Source: Nitrososphaerota archaeon (lineage in GTDB: Archaea > Thermoproteota > Nitrososphaeria > Nitrososphaerales > Gagatemarchaeaceae). Taken from it: a stretch of DNA of 46,167 nt. Below, piece by piece: positions 7,628-16,280 of the stretch. The stretch covers positions 1-46,167 of the forward strand of contig DAHVLJ010000018.1 in the NCBI GenBank assembly GCA_027320425.1, written 5' to 3'. The notes below the pieces were generated by a model that saw only the letters and a list, made by a program, of their open reading frames with translations, did not search any database and was not told where the DNA came from. Every line of letters begins with the position of its first letter. Within the stretch, counting starts at the first letter, position 1. The position numbers and the translations under genes were made by a program.

Positions 7628-9490
7628 TTGCAGCACGTCCTGCGAACCGCCGGCGTCATGTTCCTCCTCGTGGTGTCAGGAATAATGGGTACGGTCGCGT
7701 TCACCGCGAACGCGCAATCTACAACGGGCGCGCCTTCTTGCCCCGCCAACGAGATTTTCAGGTGGGTCCTCCCCGGAACGCCTACGAGCCTTAACCCGCT
7801 GACTTTTGTCACAGGGACGGCTTACAACTGGGAGTTCGAGTATCCGGGAGGAAACGAGTACCTCTGGAACGGGAGCACCGTCAGCTATCTCTTCAGCGTG
7901 GCGACACACAATCCAACCTACACTTCGTGGAACCTCACAATCACGCCTGGGTTGACGTGGTCGAACGGTGTTCCGGTCAGCACCTCCGACATCTTGACGT
8001 CCGAGGGCCCGACCTTCGCATTCAACCAGACCTACAACTACGAAGGCCTTTTGCAAGAAGTGACGAGTGAGAAGGCGCTCAACTCGAGCACGGTCCAGTT
8101 CAACCTGAACACGCCTGACGCCTACCTGCTGAACCAGTTCGCGCTTGACGGCGCCGGCGGGACACCGATCCTGCCTGCCAGTTTGATCAATCAGTATGGG
8201 GCTGCGACCCCTAACTTGGGCACCGACATTTCGATGGGGCCGTTCTATGTCTACAACTACACCGCCGGTAGCACTCAGATGGTGATGTACCGCAATCCAT
8301 ACTGGGGCAAAGTGTTCCCGAACCCACAGATCTGCGAAATCCAGGTGAGCTTCGTCGATACGCTGTCTTTGACCACGGAGAGACTTGAAGCAGGGACGGC
8401 GGACCTCGGACCCATCGACCCATCTACAGCAGCGGCCTTGGTTGCCAGCCACCCATACCTCCATGTCCTCGATGAGAAGGCTGTGGGAGCGGCCAGTCTC
8501 GAGTACAACGACTCCATCGCCCCCTACAACAGCCTTGCATTCAGACAGGCGATAGTCGAAGCGATAAACCAGACCGCGTATATCCAGTCTGCGTTCTCGG
8601 GCTACGCACAGACCGCGTACAACGCAGAGACTTCGACTCCTTCCAGCGCTGGAATTTTCTTCAATCCACATCTTCCGGTGTACAACTTCAGCACCACAAA
8701 GGCGCTCCAGCTCCTCGCGACCGACGGGATAACCAAGGGATCGGACGGATACCTGCACTATGCGAACGGTACCGCAGTGACTCTAAACCTCTGGACCGAC
8801 ACTGACAACACAGAGGACACGGCGGGGGCAGCGGTGGTCCAGACCGACCTTCAGAACCTGGGCTTCCATGTCACCCTGACCACGACTTCCCAGGCCAACA
8901 TAGCGGGCGACTATTCGGCGAACACGAACGGAATCAGAAGCGGAATAATCCTGTTCTCAGGCTATGTGCTGAACCCACCGAACGCCTTGGTGGACGGACT
9001 GCCTGGTTGCGACGTAGAGTTCCTCCCGCCAGTCTGCAGCCACGTGTGGTTCAACGACCCCGCGGTCCAGGCCCAATACATGTCGAACCTGACCGGGGTG
9101 CTCAGCACCGCCAACCCGACCCAGGAGGCTACCTACCTCTGGAACATCCAGTCGATGGAAGCGACCAACCTTCCAGCGATAATTCTCGCCTACCCAGACT
9201 TCCTCTGGGGATACAGCACTCAGAACTGGACCAACTGGCCCAACCCGACAACCGGCCACATGGATGAGGGCCTTGCTGAGGTGCCCAACATGACCGCATG
9301 GGAGTCTCTCACCCCGGTGCAGACGATTCCGACCACCACGACCACCGGAGCGGCAAGCAGCTCGACGGCCAGCGGCGTGCCCGAGTTCCCATTCCAGGCC
9401 GCGATAACCGGGATATTCGCTCTCCTCGTCGTATCGGCGTACATAGTGGCTAGAAGATTCTCGGTTCGTCCCCCAACTCTGCCCCGGTAG
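7628..9490 (+). CDS. ABC transporter substrate-binding protein, oligopeptide (family 5) type
   Basis: A 620-residue extracytoplasmic solute receptor of an oligopeptide/dipeptide-type importer. It has an N-terminal signal segment (about residues 8-30, ending near NAQS), then the SBP_bac_5 fold (FRWVLPGTPTSLNPL; FAFNQTYNY; MGPFYVYNYTAGSTQMVMYRNPYWG). A Thr/Ser-rich linker precedes VPEFPFQ (PEF near 585-587), one hydrophobic helix and a basic end (ARRF), resembling an archaeal PEF-type sorting or anchoring tail. The many N-x-S/T sites fit surface glycosylation. TTG start at 7628 fits the TATA box; an ATG at 7658 is the alternative. First gene of a five-gene transporter operon. The ligand could be peptide, sugar or another solute. 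Confidence 0.9.
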   Translation: MQHVLRTAGVMFLLVVSGIMGTVAFTANAQSTTGAPSCPANEIFRWVLPGTPTSLNPLTFVTGTAYNWEFEYPGGNEYLWNGSTVSYLFSVATHNPTYTSWNLTITPGLTWSNGVPVSTSDILTSEGPTFAFNQTYNYEGLLQEVTSEKALNSSTVQFNLNTPDAYLLNQFALDGAGGTPILPASLINQYGAATPNLGTDISMGPFYVYNYTAGSTQMVMYRNPYWGKVFPNPQICEIQVSFVDTLSLTTERLEAGTADLGPIDPSTAAALVASHPYLHVLDEKAVGAASLEYNDSIAPYNSLAFRQAIVEAINQTAYIQSAFSGYAQTAYNAETSTPSSAGIFFNPHLPVYNFSTTKALQLLATDGITKGSDGYLHYANGTAVTLNLWTDTDNTEDTAGAAVVQTDLQNLGFHVTLTTTSQANIAGDYSANTNGIRSGIILFSGYVLNPPNALVDGLPGCDVEFLPPVCSHVWFNDPAVQAQYMSNLTGVLSTANPTQEATYLWNIQSMEATNLPAIILAYPDFLWGYSTQNWTNWPNPTTGHMDEGLAEVPNMTAWESLTPVQTIPTTTTTGAASSSTASGVPEFPFQAAITGIFALLVVSAYIVARRFSVRPPTLPR

Positions 9491-9566
9491 CACCGTGGTG
9501 GCTGGGGAGACGTTCGAACAAGGCCTTACAGGGAGCGAATCTCTCACATAGAGTTGGTCAGAGTCC

Positions 9567-10541
9567 ATGAGGTTCATTTTTAGACAGATTCTGAAGTCCA
9601 TCATAGCCTTCTTCGTAGTCATCAACCTCATCTTCTTCCTGCCTAGGCTGGTCCCTGGAAACGCAGCCGACGTCCTGGCGGTCGGCTACAGCGGGGTCCC
9701 TCAGGAAGTGGTGAAGTCGATCATCGCGAGGCTGGGCCTAGGCAAGCCCCTCTGGGTGCAGTACAGCCTGTACATGCAGGGGATCTTCACGCAGTGGCCC
9801 CCATACTTCGGGGTCTCCTCCACTTTCTTCCCTTACACCGCGACCTACCTGGTCTGGATAAGACTCCCCTTCACTCTCGCGCTCATGGCCGCCGCATTCC
9901 TGCTCTCTACCATCGTCAGCTATGTCCTCGCCATGTTCAGCGCCGTCAGGAGGGGAGGCAAGTTCGAGTTCGGGAGCATGTATCTCTCCATCATCTTCTG
10001 GGCGCTTCCTCCATTCTGGATGGGCATACTTCTGATCTGGCTGTTTGGGGTGATACTGAACTGGCTCCCGGTAGGAGGCACTTCTGCCTTCACCTCGACT
10101 TCGGCCCTCGCCTACTACCAGTCTGTAGGAATACATCTGTTGCTGCCGGTCATCACCCTGGCCGCGGCCACCTTCGGGTTCCAGTATCTGGTCCTGAGAG
10201 GCACCTACCAGGAAGTGTTGAAGAGCGACTTCATCCTCGCCGCCAAAGCAAGGGGCCTCCGCGACCGCCTCATCGCGACAGGCTACGTCATGAGGAACTC
10301 GATGCTCCCGCTCATCTCTCTCCTCGGATACACGGTCTCCTTCATGCTGAGCACCGCCGTGTTCGTCGAGTTCGTGTTCGGTTACAACGGGATCGGGGAC
10401 CTGCTCGTAGACGGGATACTCCAGAGGGACTACTCGATTCTCGAAGCTGGCTTCTTCTACGTCGCCGTCCTCGTCATCATCTTCTCCGTCATAGGGGACA
10501 TCCTATTGGTGCGGCTCGACCCGAGGTTGAAGGTGTCGTAG
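9567..10541 (+). CDS. ABC transporter permease, DppB/OppB type
   Basis: A 324-residue inner-membrane permease with about six helices; it forms the channel with the DppC-type protein encoded next. The N-terminus MRFIFRQILKSIIAFFVVINLIFFL-type helix and VPGNAAD motif are typical of DppB proteins. The cytoplasmic EAA loop that contacts the ATPase is seen as LKSDFILAAKARGLRDR (about residues 212-230). The C-terminus ends ILLVRLDPRLKVS, as in the family. ATG at 9567, 76 bases after the receptor gene; its stop abuts the next start. Confidence 0.93.
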   Translation: MRFIFRQILKSIIAFFVVINLIFFLPRLVPGNAADVLAVGYSGVPQEVVKSIIARLGLGKPLWVQYSLYMQGIFTQWPPYFGVSSTFFPYTATYLVWIRLPFTLALMAAAFLLSTIVSYVLAMFSAVRRGGKFEFGSMYLSIIFWALPPFWMGILLIWLFGVILNWLPVGGTSAFTSTSALAYYQSVGIHLLLPVITLAAATFGFQYLVLRGTYQEVLKSDFILAAKARGLRDRLIATGYVMRNSMLPLISLLGYTVSFMLSTAVFVEFVFGYNGIGDLLVDGILQRDYSILEAGFFYVAVLVIIFSVIGDILLVRLDPRLKVS

Positions 10542-11393
10542 ATGGCCCTGGTAACGCCAGTTCGGGAGTCGGCATGGAGGACGTTTCTGCGGCGGAAGGC
10601 GGCGAAGGCCGGCATCATCATAATCGGCGCCATCCTGCTCCTCGTCATCATCGGGCCGTTCGTAGTCCCCTACGGGCCGTATCAGTCCAACTTCAGCCTC
10701 GTCAACTCTCCCCCCAGCCTCGCCCATCCTCTGGGCACCGAGTATCAAGGGCGTGACATCCTCAGTCAGCTAGTCTGGGGGGCACAGAGCTCTCTCCTGG
10801 TGGGGGTCGGAGGCGCGCTTGGAGCGGTGCTCATCGGCGCGCTGATCGGCATGTTCGCAGGTTACTTCAGGAGGCTCGAGGGCCTCCTCACAGGCTTCAC
10901 GGACATCATAATGATCTTCCCCGCCGTCCCGCTCATCGTGCTGCTGGGGACTCTCCGCCCCGTGAACACCACATATCTGATCGTGATCCTCAGCGTAGTC
11001 CTCTGGCCGCCTGTCGCGCGCTCCATCAGGTCGCAGGTCCTATCGGTCAAGTCGTTGCCCTACGTCGAGGTCGCCAAGATGAGCGGGATGAGGGACATCG
11101 AGATCGTCTACAAGGTGATCTTCCCCGCCGTGGCGGCCATAATCTTCGCATACTTCGTCCTGACCGTGGCGGCATGCGTCGTCCTCGTCACGGGGCTGGA
11201 GTTCCTCGGTGTGGGAAACCCTGACATCGTGAGTTGGGGGAGCATGATCTACTGGGCCCAGCAGTTCGGCTTCTACTCCGGTGCCTGGTGGTGGATATTG
11301 GCGCCGGGCGCGGTCATAACGCTGTTCACGGTGGGGCTCGCGATGATAGGATATTCCGTGGAAGAGGTCATGAATCCGAGGCTGAGGGTATGA
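10542..11393 (+). CDS. ABC transporter permease, DppC/OppC type
   Basis: A 283-residue membrane permease partner of the DppB-type protein. It has the N-terminal helix with RRKAAKAGIIIIGAILLL, the family motif HPLGTEYQGRDILSQLVWGAQSSL (here about residues 65-88, partly periplasmic), and the EAA loop VEVAKMSGMRDIEIVYKVIFP. The C-terminal NPRLRV is typical. Its ATG at 10542 directly follows the preceding stop codon, and its end overlaps the ATPase start by four bases (ATGA), so translation is probably coupled. Confidence 0.93.
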   Translation: MALVTPVRESAWRTFLRRKAAKAGIIIIGAILLLVIIGPFVVPYGPYQSNFSLVNSPPSLAHPLGTEYQGRDILSQLVWGAQSSLLVGVGGALGAVLIGALIGMFAGYFRRLEGLLTGFTDIIMIFPAVPLIVLLGTLRPVNTTYLIVILSVVLWPPVARSIRSQVLSVKSLPYVEVAKMSGMRDIEIVYKVIFPAVAAIIFAYFVLTVAACVVLVTGLEFLGVGNPDIVSWGSMIYWAQQFGFYSGAWWWILAPGAVITLFTVGLAMIGYSVEEVMNPRLRV

Positions 11394-12355
11394 GCGACCA
11401 GCCCATGATCAGGGCCACGGACGTGGCCGTAGAGTACCGCATCGGCAGCAGAGTCACGAGGGCGCTGGACGGCGTTTCACTGGACGTGAAGCCTTCGGGC
11501 TACAAGCTGGGCGTCGTGGGGGAGTCAGGGAGTGGCAAGACCACCCTGGGCCTGACCATGATGAACTTGATCGAATCCCCAGGCCGGATAGTCGGTGGCA
11601 GGATGGAGTATGACGGGAAGAACGTCTTCGAGCTTCCTGAAAAGAGCGCCAGGGAGTTCAGGTGGAAGGAAGTCGCCATGGTGTTCCAATCGGCCATGAA
11701 CGCCTTCAGCCCGGTGAAGCGAGCGTCAGACCACATCACCGAAGTGATCGTCGAAAGGACGGAAGCCTCGAAGTCCGAGGCGCGAGAGCGGGCGCTCAGC
11801 CTCCTCTCGGAGGTCGGCATCCAGAGCGACCATGCCGACGACTTCCCGCACGAGATGAGCGGCGGGATGAAGCAAAGGGCTATGATCGCGATGGCGCTGT
11901 CTCTCTCCCCGAAGGCGCTCATCGCTGACGAGCCTACGTCGGCGCTCGACGTCGTGGTGCAGAAACAGATACTGCAGCTTCTCAAACGCGAAGTATCCCG
12001 ACTGGGGCTTTCGATGGTCTTCATCACCCACGACATCCCTCTCCTCTGGGGTCTCGTGGACGACGTGGCGGTGATGTTCGCCGGCGAGGTCGTCGAGAAG
12101 GGCCCGATCACGAAGATATTGAAGGAACCCATGCACCCTTACACGGAGCAGCTCATCTCTTCTCTCCTCACCCTGGACTCTGACGTGAAGATGTCAGAGG
12201 CGAAGGCGAGCATCTTCGCTCCGGTCGCGGAGCATGGGTGCAAGTACAGGTTCAGGTGCAAGTATGCCTTTGACAGATGCGCCCACGAGAGCCCGAAGCC
12301 GAAGAGCCAGGGCCAGGTCATGGTCGCATGCCACAAATACGACAAACCCTCTTGA
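11390..12355 (+). CDS. ABC transporter ATP-binding protein, DppD/OppD type
   Basis: A 321-residue ATPase driving the importer. Walker A GESGSGKTT, signature MSGGMKQRAMIAMAL, Walker B ALIADEPTSALD and switch histidine in FITHDIP are all intact. The C-terminal oligopeptide-transporter extension carries a cysteine cluster (HGCKYRFRCKYAFDRC) of the kind that binds an iron-sulfur cluster or metal in several such ATPases. The start is the ATG at 11390 in an ATGA overlap with the permease; the reading frame is open further upstream, but that part lies inside the permease gene. Confidence 0.93.
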   Translation: MSDQPMIRATDVAVEYRIGSRVTRALDGVSLDVKPSGYKLGVVGESGSGKTTLGLTMMNLIESPGRIVGGRMEYDGKNVFELPEKSAREFRWKEVAMVFQSAMNAFSPVKRASDHITEVIVERTEASKSEARERALSLLSEVGIQSDHADDFPHEMSGGMKQRAMIAMALSLSPKALIADEPTSALDVVVQKQILQLLKREVSRLGLSMVFITHDIPLLWGLVDDVAVMFAGEVVEKGPITKILKEPMHPYTEQLISSLLTLDSDVKMSEAKASIFAPVAEHGCKYRFRCKYAFDRCAHESPKPKSQGQVMVACHKYDKPS

Positions 12356-12366
12356 GCGTAGACCCC

Positions 12367-13341
12367 ATGGCTCCTCCCCTGCTCGAAGTCAAGAATCTCT
12401 CCGTGCATTTCTCAAAGTCGCTGGGCTTCCTCGACAGGGTCGGGAGGACCACGAAGGCGGTCGACGGCGTCAATCTCCAGCTCGGGGAGCTCGACGTCCT
12501 CTGCGTAGTGGGTGAGAGCGGCTCGGGGAAGACGACCCTGGGACGAACTATCGCGGCGCTGACCCGTCCGACCTCGGGGAACGTGCTCTATCGGGGGACC
12601 GATGTGACTAAGATGAGAGGAGCGCAGCTCCGCGGTTACAGGAAAGACGTCCAGATGGTATTCCAGGACCCCTTCGCGTCGCTCAACCCGAGGGAGGACA
12701 TCTACACAATCCTGTCTATGCCCATGATCAAACTGACGGGGGAGAAGGACAGGAAGAAGCTCCGCGAAGCTTGCGTCGCTCTGCTCCAGGACGTGGGGCT
12801 ACAGGAAGACGTCCTCAACAAGCTCCCGCATCAGCTCAGCGGCGGGGAGAGGCAGCGGATCAGCATAGGGAGGGCTCTTGCCTCGCACCCCAAGGTGTTG
12901 ATAGCGGACGAGCCGGTGAGCATGCTGGACGCTTCACTCAGACTGAACTTCCTGAGCCTCTTCAACAGGCTGATGAAGGAGCACAACATGTCGATACTTC
13001 TCATCACTCACGACCTTGCCACGGCCAAGGTGATGGGCGGGAGGACCGCCGTCATGTACCTCGGGAAGCTCGTCGAGCTGGGCCCGACGGCCGACATACT
13101 CTCGGAGCCGCACCACCCATATGCGGAACTTCTGCTCGCTGCCTCTCCGCGTATGAAAGAAGACGCGGCTGCCGGCGAGGTGGCGCCGATGGAAAAGAGC
13201 GAGAAGGTGACCAAGGGGTGCGTGTTCAGGCCCAGGTGCAAATACGCCACGAGCGTCTGCGCCGAGGCTGACCCTCCGCTGGAGCCGAAGACAGAGGAGC
13301 ACTTTGCTGCCTGCCATAACTGGATAAACAGAGCGAACTAG
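12367..13341 (+). CDS. ABC transporter ATP-binding protein, DppF/OppF type
   Basis: The second ATPase of the importer, 324 residues. Walker A GESGSGKTT, signature LSGGERQRISIGRAL, Walker B VLIADEPVSMLD and LLITHDLAT are intact; ADEPVSMLDASLR is characteristic of the DppF side. The C-terminal cysteine block GCVFRPRCKYATSVC is present. ATG at 12367; a TTG at 12352, overlapping the upstream stop (TTGA), is a possible start. Its stop is one base before the enoyl-CoA hydratase start, so the operon continues into CoA metabolism. Confidence 0.92.
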   Translation: MAPPLLEVKNLSVHFSKSLGFLDRVGRTTKAVDGVNLQLGELDVLCVVGESGSGKTTLGRTIAALTRPTSGNVLYRGTDVTKMRGAQLRGYRKDVQMVFQDPFASLNPREDIYTILSMPMIKLTGEKDRKKLREACVALLQDVGLQEDVLNKLPHQLSGGERQRISIGRALASHPKVLIADEPVSMLDASLRLNFLSLFNRLMKEHNMSILLITHDLATAKVMGGRTAVMYLGKLVELGPTADILSEPHHPYAELLLAASPRMKEDAAAGEVAPMEKSEKVTKGCVFRPRCKYATSVCAEADPPLEPKTEEHFAACHNWINRAN

Positions 13342-13342
13342 C

Positions 13343-14119
13343 ATGCCTTACTCGGACATCATAGAAGAGGACCGAGACGGCATACGGATAGTCAAGATGA
13401 ACAGGCCGGAAGCGAAGAACGCGATCGGCGGCAAGATGGCCGCTGAACTTTTGGACGCCATAACCACGTTCGCTAGAAAGCCCGACCTGAAAGCGCTCGT
13501 GCTCACGGGCGCCGGAGACGCGGCGTTCTGTGCTGGCGGTGACATCAAAGAGATGGAGGCCATGGACTACAGGGCGGCCAGAGAGTTCGCCGTCGCAGCG
13601 CACAAGCTTGTAGACGCGATCGAAGGGACCGGGAAGCCGGTCGTCTCTGCTGTCAACGGCCTGGCGCTCGGCGCGGGGTGCGATCTTGCGCTTGCCTGCG
13701 ACCTTTGCTTCGCTTCACAGAGCGCAAGGTTCGGGTTGCCTTCGCTCAGAGTGGGAGTGATAACGCCCTTCGGGGGGATGAGCCGGTTGATCGACAGAGT
13801 GGGGGTTTCAAAGGCGAAATCGATGATTTTCACTGGGACGATCATCGGCGCGGAGGAAGCGAAGGCCATAGGAATCGCCTATTCGGTGCTGCCTGCGTCT
13901 GATTTCCTTCAGGGGACCGTCAGACAGGTACACGAGATATTGAAACGTACCCCCGCCGCGTTCGCGCTGGGCAAGAAGCTGCTGGTGGCGAACTCGACCT
14001 CGAAGAGCGCTGATGAGGAGGAGATAGAGCTCTACGCAAGCTGTTTCAGGACCAGCGACCAGAAGGAGGGCGCACTGGCGTTCAGGCAAAAGAGAGATCC
14101 GAACTTCACCGGGACTTGA
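13343..14119 (+). CDS. Enoyl-CoA hydratase/isomerase (crotonase) family
   Basis: A 258-residue crotonase-fold protein acting on acyl-CoA thioesters, likely hydrating an enoyl-CoA in fatty or amino acid breakdown. NRPEAKNAI, the oxyanion-hole blocks GAGDAAFCAGGDIKEM and NGLALGAGCDLALACD, and the PSLRVGVITPFGG segment match the family. In the last segment the usual glutamate region reads GVITPFGG, so the exact chemistry (hydratase, isomerase, other) is open. ATG at 13343. It sits directly behind the ABC importer and before a CaiB-type transferase, hinting that the imported compound may be processed as a CoA thioester. Confidence 0.9.
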   Translation: MPYSDIIEEDRDGIRIVKMNRPEAKNAIGGKMAAELLDAITTFARKPDLKALVLTGAGDAAFCAGGDIKEMEAMDYRAAREFAVAAHKLVDAIEGTGKPVVSAVNGLALGAGCDLALACDLCFASQSARFGLPSLRVGVITPFGGMSRLIDRVGVSKAKSMIFTGTIIGAEEAKAIGIAYSVLPASDFLQGTVRQVHEILKRTPAAFALGKKLLVANSTSKSADEEEIELYASCFRTSDQKEGALAFRQKRDPNFTGT

Positions 14120-14211
14120 CGGGCGTTGTCCGGGTCGTCCTCCCAAAACCGCTTTAATCAGATTCGAAGAGAGCACGGCGTGGACCAAGCCCCCGACAGG
14201 AAGGAAGGGCC

Positions 14212-14982
14212 GTGAAGAACCAGTCCTTCCACCCGCACAAGATCAGAATCTACGAGGCTCCTAAACTGGACTTCGACCAGCTAAAGTCCCGGACTATCAG
14301 CACCCTGGACAAGCTAGGGCAACAGAGGTTGTCGACCGAACCTGGAGGATACACCCTTGAAAACTGGGTCAAGGGAGTGAACGTCCTCTTGGACGAGTTT
14401 GAAGAGAAAGCAGGCACGGCCAGGCTCTCCACAGAATATCTGGGAAGACGACGGGAACTTGACGCCCGGCTTTCCGGAACCATGTCCGTCGCGCAGACGG
14501 ACGAGGAGATAGTCGAGCTTAGGAAGGAGATGTCCCAGATCGAAAAGAAGATAGAGGATGGACGGTCCACGGCGACCTTGAAGATCGAGGAGCTCAAAGC
14601 CGAAGAAGCGAAGTGCTCGAACGAACTCGAGCAGGAGCGAAGCCGCCTCGCCGCCGTCACCAAGATCCAGGCAGCCGACTCGTTCTTCAGTCGCCTGTTC
14701 GGCAGAGGCAAGGTCCAGCCAACAAGACCGGAGAGCAGGATCGATGAGCTCCAGTCAAGGCTGTCTTCCCTGTCAACAGAGATAGCAGAGCAGAAAGAGC
14801 TGCTAAAGAGCATCGACGCCCACGCTCCTGGCTCCAAATTCGCCGAGGACTGGGCTCAGCTGGATTCGATGGAGGCCAGGCTGAGGGGGCTGGACGACGA
14901 GAGGATAACGAAGAACCAATCGGCGAAGGAAAGAGCAGAGTTAGCGGGCTTGATCGCCGACGCGGTCTCGAGGATCCCATAG
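14212..14982 (+). CDS. Coiled-coil protein of unknown function
   Basis: A 256-residue soluble protein, not recognised. The first 70 residues include KIRIYEAPKLDFDQLKSRT and TLENWVKGVNVLLDEFEE. From about residue 80 to 150 and 175 to 245 the sequence is charged and heptad-like (Glu/Lys/Leu rich, such as EEIVELRKEMSQIEKKIED), indicating two long coiled coils. They are split by a short loop, DSFFSRLFGRGKVQPTRPE. GTG start at 14212 preceded by a good ribosome site, AGGAAGGG. No signal or membrane segment. Its position between the hydratase and the CoA-transferase gene does not by itself suggest a metabolic role; a structural or scaffolding part is possible. Confidence 0.75.
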   Translation: MKNQSFHPHKIRIYEAPKLDFDQLKSRTISTLDKLGQQRLSTEPGGYTLENWVKGVNVLLDEFEEKAGTARLSTEYLGRRRELDARLSGTMSVAQTDEEIVELRKEMSQIEKKIEDGRSTATLKIEELKAEEAKCSNELEQERSRLAAVTKIQAADSFFSRLFGRGKVQPTRPESRIDELQSRLSSLSTEIAEQKELLKSIDAHAPGSKFAEDWAQLDSMEARLRGLDDERITKNQSAKERAELAGLIADAVSRIP

Positions 14983-15012
14983 GGCTGGGTCCGATAGCTA
15001 GGAGAGTTGTCC

Positions 15013-16233
15013 ATGGCTGCTCGAAGAAAGATAGGCAAGACGGGGACGGGCCCGATGTCGGGCATCAAGGTCCTCGACCTGTCCAGAGCTCTAGCAGGGC
15101 CGTTCTGCACGATGATGCTCGCCGATCTGGGCGCTGATGTCGTGAAGGTGGAGCCGCCGGGGCGCGGCGACGAAACGAGGGCCTGGGGGCCGCCGTTCGT
15201 GAACGGAGAGAGCGCTTACTTCATGAGCGTCAACAGGAACAAACGGAGCATAGTAATCGACCTGAAGACCGATGCGGGAAAGGACACCCTGAGGAAGTTG
15301 GCCAAGAGGGCAGACGTCCTGGTCGAGAACTTCAGGCCGGGCACCATGGAGAAGCTGGGCGTCGGTTACGCGTCGATCAAGAAACTGAACCCGAAGATCG
15401 TCTACTGCTCCATCTCCGGCTTCGGCCAGACCGGCCCGTACAAAGACAGAGCAGGCTACGACCTCGTGATATTCGCCGAGAGCGGACAGATGAGCATCAC
15501 GGGGGAACAGGGCCGCCCTCCTGTAAAGGCAGGTGTGGCGGTGTCGGACATCGGAGCCGGGATGTACGCCGCTTTCGCCGTGGCCTCGTCTCTCTTCGCG
15601 CGGGGGAAGTCAGGGGATGGGGAGTACATCGATGTGAGCCTGTTCGAGGGGCAGATTTCTTGGCTGACCTATCAGGCGGGAAACTACTTCGCGACCGGGA
15701 AAGACCCTGCGCGGCTCGGCTCAGCCCATCCGACCATCGCCCCTTACCAGGCCTTCAAGGCAAGCGACGGCTATTTCGTCATAGCGGTCGGCAACGACGA
15801 GCTCTGGCATGAATTCTGCGGGGCGATCGGGAGGGAGGAGCTCGAAGGAGACCAGCGCTTTGCGAAAAACCCCGACAGGGTCAAGAACAGGTTGGAACTC
15901 GAGAGGATCCTTTCTGGGGTCTTCTCCGAAGCGAGCGCATCTGACTGGCTCACTAGGCTGAGGAAAGCCGGAGTCCCCTGCGGCGCGATAAACCCCCTCA
16001 GTCAGGTCTTCACAGACCCGCAGGTGCTGGCCAGGGACGTGGTGCTCGAAGCCACTCACAGCAAGGCAGGGAAGATCAAGCAGATCAGCATGCCATTCAA
16101 GATGGGCGGACACAAGTTCAGGGTGGAGCGGGCTCCGCCGACATTGGGCGAGCACACGGCGGAGATCTTGAAGGAAGCGGGTTACTCGAAGGGCGAGATC
16201 AAGCGGCTCATCGACTCCAAGTCTGTGGCTTAG
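15013..16233 (+). CDS. CaiB/BaiF family (class III) CoA transferase
   Basis: A 406-residue class III CoA transferase, moving CoA between carboxylic acids by an aspartyl-CoA anhydride mechanism. IKVLDLSRALAGPFCTMMLADLGADVVKVE is the family N-terminus (residues 17 on). NRNKRSIVIDLK and the conserved acidic residue in SGYGYDL-like AGYDLVIFAESG follow; GGHK and the C-terminal small domain are present. Full family length. ATG at 15013 with a GGAG seven bases before it; a TTG at 15007 is the alternative. Co-directional with the enoyl-CoA hydratase, which supports a CoA-thioester catabolic pathway; substrate unknown. Confidence 0.93.
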   Translation: MAARRKIGKTGTGPMSGIKVLDLSRALAGPFCTMMLADLGADVVKVEPPGRGDETRAWGPPFVNGESAYFMSVNRNKRSIVIDLKTDAGKDTLRKLAKRADVLVENFRPGTMEKLGVGYASIKKLNPKIVYCSISGFGQTGPYKDRAGYDLVIFAESGQMSITGEQGRPPVKAGVAVSDIGAGMYAAFAVASSLFARGKSGDGEYIDVSLFEGQISWLTYQAGNYFATGKDPARLGSAHPTIAPYQAFKASDGYFVIAVGNDELWHEFCGAIGREELEGDQRFAKNPDRVKNRLELERILSGVFSEASASDWLTRLRKAGVPCGAINPLSQVFTDPQVLARDVVLEATHSKAGKIKQISMPFKMGGHKFRVERAPPTLGEHTAEILKEAGYSKGEIKRLIDSKSVA

Positions 16234-16259
16234 GCGCCGCGCCACGATCCGGTCTTCAG

Positions 16260-16269
16260 TTTTAATAAA
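16260..16269 (+). promoter_or_regulatory. TATA box for the DUF4129-MoxR-DUF58 operon
   Basis: TTTTAATAAA is the strongest A/T element here. It lies only about 16 bases before the ATG at 16281 but about 26 before an in-frame GTG at 16290, which argues for the GTG as the leaderless start. Confidence 0.45.
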
Positions 16270-16280
16270 TCACAGGCGCT

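Noticed and set aside
7676-8758. A 360-codon minus-strand frame antisense to the ABC binding protein
   Set aside because: Low-complexity Arg/Val-rich shadow of a G+C-rich gene; the plus-strand frame has signal peptide and family motifs.
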